Below are positions 1-4,984 of a stretch of 5,490 nt of DNA, piece by piece; the first letter of the stretch is position 1; the number at the start of each line of letters is the position of its first letter. The stretch is from contig DDES01000085.1 of the NCBI GenBank assembly GCA_002336765.1, positions 1 to 5,490 on the forward strand, read 5' to 3'. Origin of the DNA: Novosphingobium sp. UBA1948. GTDB lineage: Bacteria; Pseudomonadota; Alphaproteobacteria; Sphingomonadales; Sphingomonadaceae. A model generated the notes under the pieces. It searched no databases. It was not told the DNA's origin and saw only the letters and a program-made list of their open reading frames with translations. A program made the position numbers and the translations under genes.

Positions 1-237
1 CGCCGCTGGGTGATCTACAATGGCGCCAATGATTCGAGCCGCGTTCCGGCCGAATGGCATGGCTGGCTGCACAATTCCTATGATGCTGTGCCCGAAAGCC
101 ATCTGCCCCCGCCGCACATCTGGGAAGCCGAATACACGCCCAACGCCACCGGCACCGCCAAGGCGCACCAGCCGCACCCCGAACTGCGCGGTGCCGGCAA
201 AGCTGCTGGCTATGAAGCCTGGACGCCCGAAGGCTGA
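1..237 (+). CDS. NDUFA12-family NADH:ubiquinone oxidoreductase accessory subunit (3' part)
   Basis: The reading frame is open from the first base of the window and ends at TGA 235-237. It gives 78 C-terminal residues of a protein whose start lies outside the window. The visible part begins RRWVIYNGANDSSRVPAEWHGWLH and continues through a Pro-rich PPPHIWE stretch to a C-terminus ending YEAWTPEG. This is the typical ending of the NDUFA12 (B17.2 / AQDQ) family, where the RRWV-Y-G, VPAEWHGWLH and YEAWTP elements are conserved. Family members are small (about 120-140 aa) and are peripheral accessory subunits of respiratory complex I in alphaproteobacteria and mitochondria, bound on the matrix/cytoplasmic side. 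The DUF2155 gene follows after 11 nt on the same strand, so the two are probably co-transcribed. Family assignment is from recognised motifs and is secure; the N-terminus cannot be assessed. Confidence 0.93.
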   Translation, partial: RRWVIYNGANDSSRVPAEWHGWLHNSYDAVPESHLPPPHIWEAEYTPNATGTAKAHQPHPELRGAGKAAGYEAWTPEG

Positions 238-248
238 TCTTTCCCACC

Positions 249-854
249 ATGCTGGCCCGTCGCCCTCTGGCTGCGCTGGCGGCTTTTGCCGTTGTGGCGC
301 TGGCCGGTTGCGACAAGGGCGCCCAGCCTGATCCCACTGCCAGCGATGTGCCGCAGGCTGTGGCCAGCAGCGGTGCCGCGCCCAAGGGGGCGGTGGAGAG
401 CGAGTTCGGCACACCGCTGAAGGATCGCGTCGCCACGCTCGGTCTGCTCAACAAGCGCAACAACGAGCAGCAGGATCTGGTGCTTAAGCCCGGCGAGGCC
501 AAGCGCGTGGGCAATGTGGTGGTGAAACTGGCCGCTTGCGAACGCACCGCCCCGTGGGAGCGTCCGCAGGAAACCGGCGCCTTTGTTCAGGTCTTTGTGG
601 AAGAGCGCGCCAAGGCCTCCGATCCGCTGGTGTGGCACAAGGTGTTTTCGGGCTGGCTGTTCAAGACCTCGCCCTCGCTCAATGTGGTGCAGCACCCCGT
701 CTATGATGTGTGGGTGAAGGATTGCGCGATGAAATTCCCCGGCGAGGAAGAGAACCCCGCCGATTTCGCCGCCGCCAAAAGCGCGCCGAAGGCGTCGGGC
801 AGCGAGGCGGCGGCACCGGCAGAATCAGCGCCTGCGGCACCCGCGCAAGATTGA
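249..854 (+). CDS. DUF2155 domain-containing lipoprotein
   Basis: This 201-aa protein starts at ATG 249. The N-terminus is a lipoprotein signal: Arg residues, a hydrophobic stretch (about 6-19) and a lipobox ALAGC with Cys21 as the probable lipidated residue. It is therefore expected to be membrane-anchored and facing the periplasm. Residues about 62-162 match the DUF2155 family: VATLGLLNKR, a GNVVVKLAACE segment, P-ETGAFVQV, the diagnostic FSGWLFKTSPSLN, and HPVYDVWVKDC. Cys97 and Cys159 in the domain could form a disulfide (inference). The function of DUF2155 proteins is not established. After the domain come about 35 residues of Ala/Pro/Ser-rich low-complexity tail (about 168-201) that look unconserved; this stretch is antisense to the aat 3' end. 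It sits 11 nt after the NDUFA12-family gene and probably shares its promoter. No strong Shine-Dalgarno is seen before the ATG, consistent with coupling to the upstream stop. Confidence 0.9.
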   Translation: MLARRPLAALAAFAVVALAGCDKGAQPDPTASDVPQAVASSGAAPKGAVESEFGTPLKDRVATLGLLNKRNNEQQDLVLKPGEAKRVGNVVVKLAACERTAPWERPQETGAFVQVFVEERAKASDPLVWHKVFSGWLFKTSPSLNVVQHPVYDVWVKDCAMKFPGEEENPADFAAAKSAPKASGSEAAAPAESAPAAPAQD

Positions 855-1465
855 TCCTGCGCCTTGCGCAAGGCTTCCAGATAGGATTGCTGGCTGATCT
901 CCACCGCGCCAAGGCTGGCCAGATGCGGGGTGATGAACTGGCAATCGAGCAGCGCGAAACCGCCCAGCCGCATCGCCGCTACCAGCCATGCCAGCGCCAC
1001 TTTCGAGGCATCGCTGCGCCGCGAGAACATGCTTTCGCCACAGAATACTCGATCAAAGCCCACGCCATAGAGGCCGCCGACGAGATCGTTCCCCTGCCAG
1101 CATTCGATCGAATGGGCATGGCCCGCTTCGTGCAGTTTTTGATAGGAGGCGGCGATACGGTGGCTGATCCATGTCTCGCCATCATCGCCTTCCTCATCAC
1201 GGGCATGACGGGGCGCGGCGCAGGCCTCGATCACCTGCGCGAAAGCGGTGTTGCAGGTGACGGTGAAGCCTTCACGCCGCAGTGTTCGCGCCAGCGAATG
1301 CGAACAGCGGAAGCCATCGAGCGGCAGGATGCCGCGCAATTTTGGCTCGACCCAAAACAGCTCGGGATCGTCGCGCGCGTCGGCCATCGGGAAAATCCCG
1401 CTGCGATAGGCCAGCAGCAAAAGCGCAGGGTCGAGAAGATCGCCGGAGGTCACGCCGCAGCCCAT
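701..1465 (-). CDS. aat: Leucyl/phenylalanyl-tRNA--protein transferase
   Basis: Aat transfers Leu or Phe from aminoacyl-tRNA to the N-terminal Arg or Lys of proteins, creating N-degrons for the cytosolic ClpS/ClpAP pathway. With the start used here (ATG at 1465) the product is 254 aa. Family motifs in order are YRSGIFPMAD (20-29), LFWVEPKLRGILPLD (36-50), GETWIS (96-101), LHEAGHAHSIECW (111-123), LVGGLYGV (128-135), FCGESMFS (141-148), LLDCQ (172-176, with the conserved Asp and Gln of the active region) and HLASLGAVEI (181-190). The domain ends near residue 202, about base 860. The remaining ~50 Ala/Ser-rich residues lie antisense to the DUF2155 gene; E. coli Aat is 234 aa, so this tail looks like a C-terminal extension. 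The frame continues upstream to an ATG at 1507 and a TTG at 1552, but those codons look atypical for this GC-rich genome (GGT, AAA, TCA, TGT) and family N-termini are short. No clear Shine-Dalgarno decides the start. Confidence 0.93.
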   Translation of the reverse strand: MGCGVTSGDLLDPALLLLAYRSGIFPMADARDDPELFWVEPKLRGILPLDGFRCSHSLARTLRREGFTVTCNTAFAQVIEACAAPRHARDEEGDDGETWISHRIAASYQKLHEAGHAHSIECWQGNDLVGGLYGVGFDRVFCGESMFSRRSDASKVALAWLVAAMRLGGFALLDCQFITPHLASLGAVEISQQSYLEALRKAQDQSCAGAAGADSAGAAASLPDAFGALLAAAKSAGFSSSPGNFIAQSFTHTS

Positions 1466-1587
1466 ACCATCAAGGCCATGCCAACAGGAATGGGCTGATT
1501 TACCCATCCTGCGCGATCCGATGCGAAAAATCGCGAATTGCCCGCTTGCCAAGCCGCGCTCCGTCCCCTAGTGGCGCTTCACCCTGC
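1466..1587. promoter_or_regulatory. Divergent promoter region between aat and trnW
   Basis: This 122-nt gap must carry the promoters for aat (leftward) and trnW (rightward). The only AT-rich patch is near 1524-1540. For trnW, a possible -35 TTGCCA (1546-1551) is followed after 17 nt by a weak -10-like TAGTGG (1569-1574), which would start transcription near 1581, seven bases before the mature tRNA. The -10 match is poor, so this placement is tentative. No convincing aat promoter is visible. A short inverted repeat, GCTTG-C-CAAGC, spans 1545-1555 and overlaps the proposed -35. Confidence 0.3.
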
Positions 1588-1663
1588 AGGAGCGTAGCTC
1601 AGTTGGTAGAGCATCGGTCTCCAAAACCGAGGGCCGTGGGTTCGAGTCCCTCCGCTCCTGCCA
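1588..1663 (+). tRNA. trnW: tRNA-Trp (anticodon CCA)
   Basis: A complete 76-nt cloverleaf with an encoded 3' CCA. The acceptor stem AGGAGCG (1588-1594) pairs fully with CGCTCCT (1653-1659). The D arm is GCTC/GAGC (1597-1600, 1609-1612). The anticodon arm TCGGT/ACCGA (1614-1618, 1626-1630) encloses the loop CTCCAAA, with anticodon CCA at 1621-1623. The T loop is TTCGAGT (1641-1647) on stem GTGGG/CCCTC, where 1637 and 1651 form a T-T mismatch. Discriminator base G1660 and the A1-T72 first pair fit bacterial tRNA-Trp identity. It decodes UGG. Its position upstream of secE-nusG is common in alphaproteobacteria, though here two extra genes intervene. Confidence 0.98.
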
Positions 1664-1700
1664 GGTTTCCCGCCATCGATAGTTTTCCCCTTTCCGGGGT

Positions 1701-1737
1701 TTCGCGTTTCGCGAAGGGCGAGGCCCGCAAAACGCGA
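1701..1737 (+). other. Nested hairpins just downstream of tRNA-Trp
   Basis: Two alternative structures can form 38 nt after the tRNA. One is the short hairpin TTCGCG-TTT-CGCGAA (1701-1715). The other is a longer stem pairing TCGCGTTT (1702-1709) with AAACGCGA (1730-1737), whose loop contains GGGC-GAG-GCCC (1716-1726). No T run follows either one, so this is not a classic terminator by itself. It could guide tRNA 3' processing or protect the precursor end (inference). Confidence 0.35.
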
Positions 1738-1754
1738 CGGGCGCCACGCCGATG

Positions 1755-1785
1755 CGCGGTATCATGCGCCACGGGCCGCGTTTTT
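1755..1785 (+). terminator. Possible rho-independent terminator for trnW
   Basis: CGCGG (1755-1759) pairs with CCGCG (1776-1780) around a 16-nt loop and is followed immediately by TTTTT (1781-1785), the only such T run in the neighbourhood. The stem is short and the loop long, so strength is uncertain. Its place between the tRNA and the next gene's promoter-like elements fits termination of the trnW transcript. Confidence 0.4.
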
Positions 1786-1802
1786 CCGACACTGTGATGC
1801 TG

Positions 1803-1819
1803 CTGGCACAGATTATGCT
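1803..1819 (+). promoter_or_regulatory. Candidate sigma-54 (-24/-12) promoter
   Basis: CTGGCACAGATTATGCT matches the RpoN consensus YTGGCACGrNNNTTGCW at all of YTGGCAC and at four of five bases of the -12 box. The invariant GG (1805-1806) and GC (1817-1818) are separated by exactly 10 nt, as required. Transcription would start near 1830, giving a leader of about 60 nt before the ATP-grasp ATG at 1893. A weaker sigma-70 reading exists in the same stretch (CCGACA 1786-1791, GATTAT 1811-1816, 19-nt spacer). A chance match cannot be excluded, and whether this organism has RpoN is not visible here. Confidence 0.38.
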
Positions 1820-1827
1820 GCATCTCT

Positions 1828-1841
1828 CGTGGAATTCCACG
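1828..1841. repeat. Perfect 14-bp palindrome at the presumed start of the ATP-grasp transcript
   Basis: CGTGGAATTCCACG is a perfect inverted repeat lying 9 nt after the sigma-54-like element and 51 nt before the ATP-grasp start codon. Pairing continues imperfectly outward (1826 with 1843, 1825 with 1844). It could be an operator for a dimeric regulator or a small hairpin (5-bp stem, AATT loop) at the mRNA 5' end. Confidence 0.45.
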
Positions 1842-1892
1842 GGACACCACAATGATGCCAATTGCAAAAACCGACCGGAGGCTGACACGGGG

Positions 1893-3128
1893 ATGACCCA
1901 GGCGGTCGATGTACTGATCTTCGCGATGGAGGCGGGCCGCTATGGCCCCGCCCGCCTGCCGCAAACGCTCGAATCGGCGGGGTTGCGGGTGGCGGCTCTG
2001 TGCCCGCTCGACAATGTCTTGTCCCACACCGATCATGTCAGCGCCACCTATCGCCTGCCTTCCACGCGCTCTGGCGCGCGGCTGGTGCGGAGGCTGGCTG
2101 CGGTGGTGGGCGAATGCCGACCAGCACTGGTGATTCCGGGCGACGAACAGGCGGTGGCCTTGCTGCACCATGCGATCTGGGAAAATGGCGACAATGGCAT
2201 CGACCAGACCCTGCGCTCGCTGCTGCTTGATTCGCTGGGGCCGGCGGACCGGCTGGGCGCGATGCTGTTCAAGCACGAGACTTTGGCGCTGGCGCGGCGG
2301 ATCGGGCTTGCCGTGCCCGATGGCGTGCTGGTCGGGAATGCCGAAGATGCGGTGCGGGCGGCTGAACGGCTGACCTATCCGGTGTTCGTCAAAGAGAGTT
2401 TCGGCTGGGCGGGGCAGGGCGTTTATCCCTGCGCTGATTCCGCCGCCGTGGTGCGCGCCTTTGTCGCGCTGGAGCCTTCGAAAAGCGCGGTGAAAGCGGC
2501 TCTGCGCCATGCCATGGGGCGCGACTGGTATCCCGCCGCACAGGGCATCACTGTTCAGGCAGGCGTGGCCGGACGGCCGGCGTTTTACTGCGCCTTGGCG
2601 TGGGAAGGGCGCATGGTGGGCGGCTTTGCGGGGCAACCCTTGCGCACCGCTGGCCCCACCGGCCCCAGTTGCGAGGTGCGGATTGGCGCGCATGCGGCGA
2701 TGGCCAATGCCTCCGAGCGGCTGATCGAGGCCTTGGGTTGCACCGGCTTTATCGGCTTCGACTTTATCCTGCCCGAGGGCGATCTGACGGCAACCGGCGT
2801 GCCGGTGCTGATCGAGTGCAACCCGCGCCCGATCCAGACCTGCCATCTAGGCTATCGCGTCGGGGTGGATTTGGTGCAGGCGCTGGCGGATCTGTTGCGC
2901 GGCGGGGCGGTGCCCGATGTCCCGCTGGAGGCGCGATCGAGCCTTGATGTGTTGCTGTTTCCCCATGCCTGCGATGCCGCGGATCTGCGCGAGGGTGTGG
3001 TGGCCGATGTGCCGATGACGGATGCCGGATTGATGGCCTATGCCGCGCGACTGGCCTTGCCGCCCTGTGATGCGGATTGTGATCTTGGCCTTGGGGCGGA
3101 TCGCAAGGGGGGCTTGCGGGCGGCGTGA
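1893..3128 (+). CDS. ATP-grasp domain protein (carbamoyl-phosphate synthase-like ligase), substrate unknown
   Basis: This 411-aa soluble protein starts at ATG 1893, preceded by GGAGG (1877-1881) at an 11-nt spacing. The frame is open further upstream, but that stretch is not protein-like and contains the regulatory elements. ATP-grasp enzymes activate a carboxylate as an acyl-phosphate and join it to an amine, thiol or similar nucleophile. Residues 5-85 form a Rossmann-like preATP-grasp part (VDVLIFAMEAGRYGPARLPQTLESAGLRVAALCP, then ALVIPGDEQ). Lys127 in FKHETLALARRIGLAVPDG and Lys167 in YPVFVKESFGWAGQGV are in the positions of the ATP-binding lysines, the second beside the glycine-rich loop. 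FIGFDFIL (286-293) and VLIECNPRPIQTCHLG (305-320) supply the Mg-binding acidic/Asn residues (Glu308, Asn310). Key residues therefore look intact. The C-terminal ~90 residues (about 322-411) are unassigned. The stop overlaps the next gene's GTG, so the two are probably translationally coupled. The substrate cannot be inferred. Confidence 0.88.
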   Translation: MTQAVDVLIFAMEAGRYGPARLPQTLESAGLRVAALCPLDNVLSHTDHVSATYRLPSTRSGARLVRRLAAVVGECRPALVIPGDEQAVALLHHAIWENGDNGIDQTLRSLLLDSLGPADRLGAMLFKHETLALARRIGLAVPDGVLVGNAEDAVRAAERLTYPVFVKESFGWAGQGVYPCADSAAVVRAFVALEPSKSAVKAALRHAMGRDWYPAAQGITVQAGVAGRPAFYCALAWEGRMVGGFAGQPLRTAGPTGPSCEVRIGAHAAMANASERLIEALGCTGFIGFDFILPEGDLTATGVPVLIECNPRPIQTCHLGYRVGVDLVQALADLLRGGAVPDVPLEARSSLDVLLFPHACDAADLREGVVADVPMTDAGLMAYAARLALPPCDADCDLGLGADRKGGLRAA

Positions 3129-4639
3129 TCGCCTGCCACAGGCAAGGCATGACGGCGGGATCGAAACAGGCAAACTGGCGCGGCGGCTTGGCGGTGCTTT
3201 TGGCGCTGGCTACGTGCCTGCCGGTGGTGATGGCGCGCTATCCCCAGATGAGCGACTATCCGGCGCATCTGGCGCGCTACGCGGTGATGTTGGACGCGAT
3301 GCGCGGCACCGGTCCAAGCGCCGATCTGGCGCGTTACTATGGCTTCCAATGGGCGTGGACCGGCAATCTGGGGGTTGATCTGCTGATCCGCCCCTTTGCC
3401 GCGTTGTTCGGGCTGGAGGGTGGCGGTCGTGTGATCGCGGGGCTGATCCCGCCGCTCACGGGGCTGGGCCTGCTGGCGGTGGACAAGGTGCTGCGCGGGC
3501 GGATCACGCTGGCCAGCCTGTTGGCCATGCCTTTTGTGTGGTCGCCGATGATGCTGATCGGCCTGATGAATTTCGCGCTGGGGCAGGCGCTGGCGCTGTG
3601 GACTTTCGCGCTGTGGGCGCTGGCGGACCGGCGGGGCTGGGCATGGGCCTTGCGCGTGCCGCTGTTTGCCGGTTGCGCGCTGGTCGTGTGGCTGTGCCAT
3701 CTGTCGGCGTGGGGCGTGCTGGGCATCATGGTATTTGGTTATGAACTGACCAAGCGCCCGATTTGGCGCGCGTTCTTGCTGCCCGCGCCGCTGGCCGCGC
3801 CGGTGGCGGTGATGGCGTTGATCCCCGGCACGGCCTCGAGCTTTTCCTATGGCCGCATGTGGTGGATCTACAAACAGGCGATCTGGATGAAGGCCACACG
3901 CGATACATCCTATGTGATGGATATGGGCTGGCTGGTGGCGGTAATGCTGCTCTTGGCGCTGGCGATCCTGTGGCGGCGGCTTGATCTGCGGCTCGCGCTG
4001 GCGGGGGGCTTGCTGCTGGTGCTGTCTATCGCGGTGCCGCGGCATATTTCGGGCGGGGATTATGCCGACTATCGCCTGATTACGGCGGGCCTGATGATCT
4101 GCGCGCTGGCGATGGAATGGGGCGATGCGGCATGGGGCTGGGCTTTGGCGGGCTTGCATGGCGCGCTGCGTCTGGCGCTGACCACGGCCAGTTGGCAGGC
4201 CGATTCCGCCGCGACGGAGCGGATGTTGGGCGCGCTTGATGCCATCCCGCAGGGCGCGCGCGTGGCCAGCGCCGTGGTGGTCGAGCGCGGGCAATGGCCG
4301 CTCAACCATTTCGAGCATATCGGCGCCTATGCGGTGGTGCGGCGCCATGCGCTGGTGAACGCCAATTTCGCGGTGGCCCATGTGCATATGTTGCAGGTGA
4401 GGGGCGCCTCGTCGCGTTTCGTCGATCCCTCGCAGCGTATTCTGGTAGCGCCTTCGCAAAAGATCGATCTGGCGCATTTCGCCCCTGCGCGCGAGGCGGA
4501 CTATCTGTGGTATGTCGGCGCCCGCGCACCCGACACGATGCCGCAGGGCGCACAGGTGATCTGGCGCGGGGATCGCTCGTTTGTGGCGCGATTGGCGCCG
4601 GTAAAACCGGAACTTGCAATTTCTTTCGCAAGTCACTAG
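3125..4639 (+). CDS. Polytopic membrane protein, GT-C glycosyltransferase-like, function unknown
   Basis: This is 504 aa from GTG 3125, which overlaps the ATP-grasp stop as GTGA. An in-frame ATG at 3149 (residue 9), with AGG six bases upstream, is a possible alternative start. Hydrophobic segments are visible at about 20-36, 84-98, 102-120, 126-165 (probably two), 174-204, 214-234, 266-283, 288-304, 318-331 and 335-352, so roughly 9-11 helices. After the first helix comes MSDYPAHLARYAVML (42-56); an acidic residue in the first loop followed by P-x-H recalls the catalytic loop of GT-C transferases that use polyprenyl-linked sugars. HISGGDYADYRL (307-318) is a second polar loop. Residues about 355-504 are non-membrane, predicted periplasmic, with LDAIPQGARVASAVV and HFEHIGAYAVVRRHALVNANF resembling the tails of GT-C-like envelope proteins. 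No specific sugar or acceptor can be named, and the GT-C assignment is an inference from topology and motif. Coupling to the ligase suggests a joint envelope-modification role. Confidence 0.8.
   Translation: MIACHRQGMTAGSKQANWRGGLAVLLALATCLPVVMARYPQMSDYPAHLARYAVMLDAMRGTGPSADLARYYGFQWAWTGNLGVDLLIRPFAALFGLEGGGRVIAGLIPPLTGLGLLAVDKVLRGRITLASLLAMPFVWSPMMLIGLMNFALGQALALWTFALWALADRRGWAWALRVPLFAGCALVVWLCHLSAWGVLGIMVFGYELTKRPIWRAFLLPAPLAAPVAVMALIPGTASSFSYGRMWWIYKQAIWMKATRDTSYVMDMGWLVAVMLLLALAILWRRLDLRLALAGGLLLVLSIAVPRHISGGDYADYRLITAGLMICALAMEWGDAAWGWALAGLHGALRLALTTASWQADSAATERMLGALDAIPQGARVASAVVVERGQWPLNHFEHIGAYAVVRRHALVNANFAVAHVHMLQVRGASSRFVDPSQRILVAPSQKIDLAHFAPAREADYLWYVGARAPDTMPQGAQVIWRGDRSFVARLAPVKPELAISFASH
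4612..4633 (+). other. Inverted repeat at the end of the membrane-protein gene
   Basis: ACTTGC (4612-4617) and GCAAGT (4628-4633) can form a 6-bp stem with a 10-nt AT-rich loop, overlapping the last codons before the stop at 4637-4639. No T run follows. The same AT-rich stretch contains a weak promoter-like pair (TTGCAA 4614-4619, TAGATC 4637-4642, 17-nt spacer) that could serve secE-nusG. Either reading is tentative. Confidence 0.25.
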
Positions 4640-4680
4640 ATCGGCTCGCATCTCCCGACATCGGAGCGTTGCACTGCCCC

Positions 4681-4699
4681 TCCCGGACCTGATCCGGGG
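4681..4699. repeat. Short palindromic element in the secE leader
   Basis: CCCGGA (4682-4687) pairs perfectly with TCCGGG (4693-4698) around CCTGA, with a T-G pair outside (4681/4699). The core CCCGGACCTGATCCGGG closely resembles a dispersed intergenic palindrome (CCCGGACTTGATCCGGG-like) familiar from alphaproteobacterial genomes. It lies 42 nt after the membrane-protein stop and 55 nt before secE. It lacks a T run, so it may be a repeat, an mRNA-stabilising hairpin or a rho-dependent boundary rather than an intrinsic terminator. Confidence 0.5.
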
Positions 4700-4753
4700 C
4701 GGCGCGGCGGCAATGGTTCGAGACATTCGGGGCCAACAGTCGAGGACGCGTCG

Positions 4754-4960
4754 ATGGAAGACAAGAAGCCCAAGGTATCCCCGGGCGAGTTTTTCAACCA
4801 GGTGAAGGCCGAAGCCCGCAAGGTGGTGTGGCCGAGCCGTCAGGAAACGCTGCAGACCGGCATTTTCGTCGGCGTGCTGATGAGCATCCTCGCGCTGTTC
4901 TTCCTCGGTATCGATTCGCTGTTCGGCGCCACGGTGCGCTGGCTGCTGTCGCTCGCCTGA
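4754..4960 (+). CDS. secE: Preprotein translocase subunit SecE
   Basis: SecE is the small essential subunit that clamps SecY in the SecYEG channel in the inner membrane. The product is 68 aa, the length of the single-helix form usual outside the enterobacteria. Residues 12-31 (EFFNQVKAEARKVVWPSRQE) carry the conserved amphipathic segment with the KVVWPSRQET signature that lies on the cytoplasmic membrane face. One transmembrane helix follows at about 34-55. The start ATG 4754 has GAGGA (4742-4746) seven bases upstream. nusG follows after 24 nt, the standard secE-nusG arrangement. The 114-nt leader (4640-4753) contains the palindromic element described separately. Codon choice (GCC, GGC, CTG, AAG) is the biased type expected of a highly expressed gene. 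Confidence 0.97.
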   Translation: MEDKKPKVSPGEFFNQVKAEARKVVWPSRQETLQTGIFVGVLMSILALFFLGIDSLFGATVRWLLSLA

Positions 4961-4984
4961 AACTTCTAGGATAAAGAGGCACAC

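Noticed and set aside
710..1498. Plus-strand open frame of 262 aa opposite aat
   Set aside because: Shadow of aat, whose family motifs are unmistakable on the minus strand; no domain is recognisable in this frame.
1568..1888. Minus-strand open frame of 106 aa containing RDSNPRPSVLETDALPTELR
   Set aside because: This peptide is the antisense translation of the tRNA-Trp gene, a well-known spurious annotation; there is no other support for coding.
1752..1892. Upstream extension of the ATP-grasp reading frame by 47 residues
   Set aside because: The extension lacks resemblance to an ATP-grasp N-terminus and covers the T run, promoter-like element and palindrome; the ATG at 1893 has a GGAGG upstream and starts the conserved fold.
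1599..2846. Minus-strand open frame of 415 aa ending EGLEPTALGFGDRCSTN
   Set aside because: Its C-terminal end is again antisense tRNA, and the rest is an Arg/His/Gln-rich shadow of the ATP-grasp gene with no domain pattern.
4614..4697. Additional promoter-like hexamer TTGCAC (4669-4674) in the secE leader
   Set aside because: The base run at the expected -10 distance falls in the GC-rich palindrome, with no acceptable -10 sequence.
1639..4722. Possible integration (att) repeat: GGTTCGAG in the tRNA T arm (1639-1646) and again before secE (4715-4722)
   Set aside because: Only 8 bp are shared, no integrase gene is present, and the tRNA 3' end is not otherwise duplicated, so chance is the better explanation.
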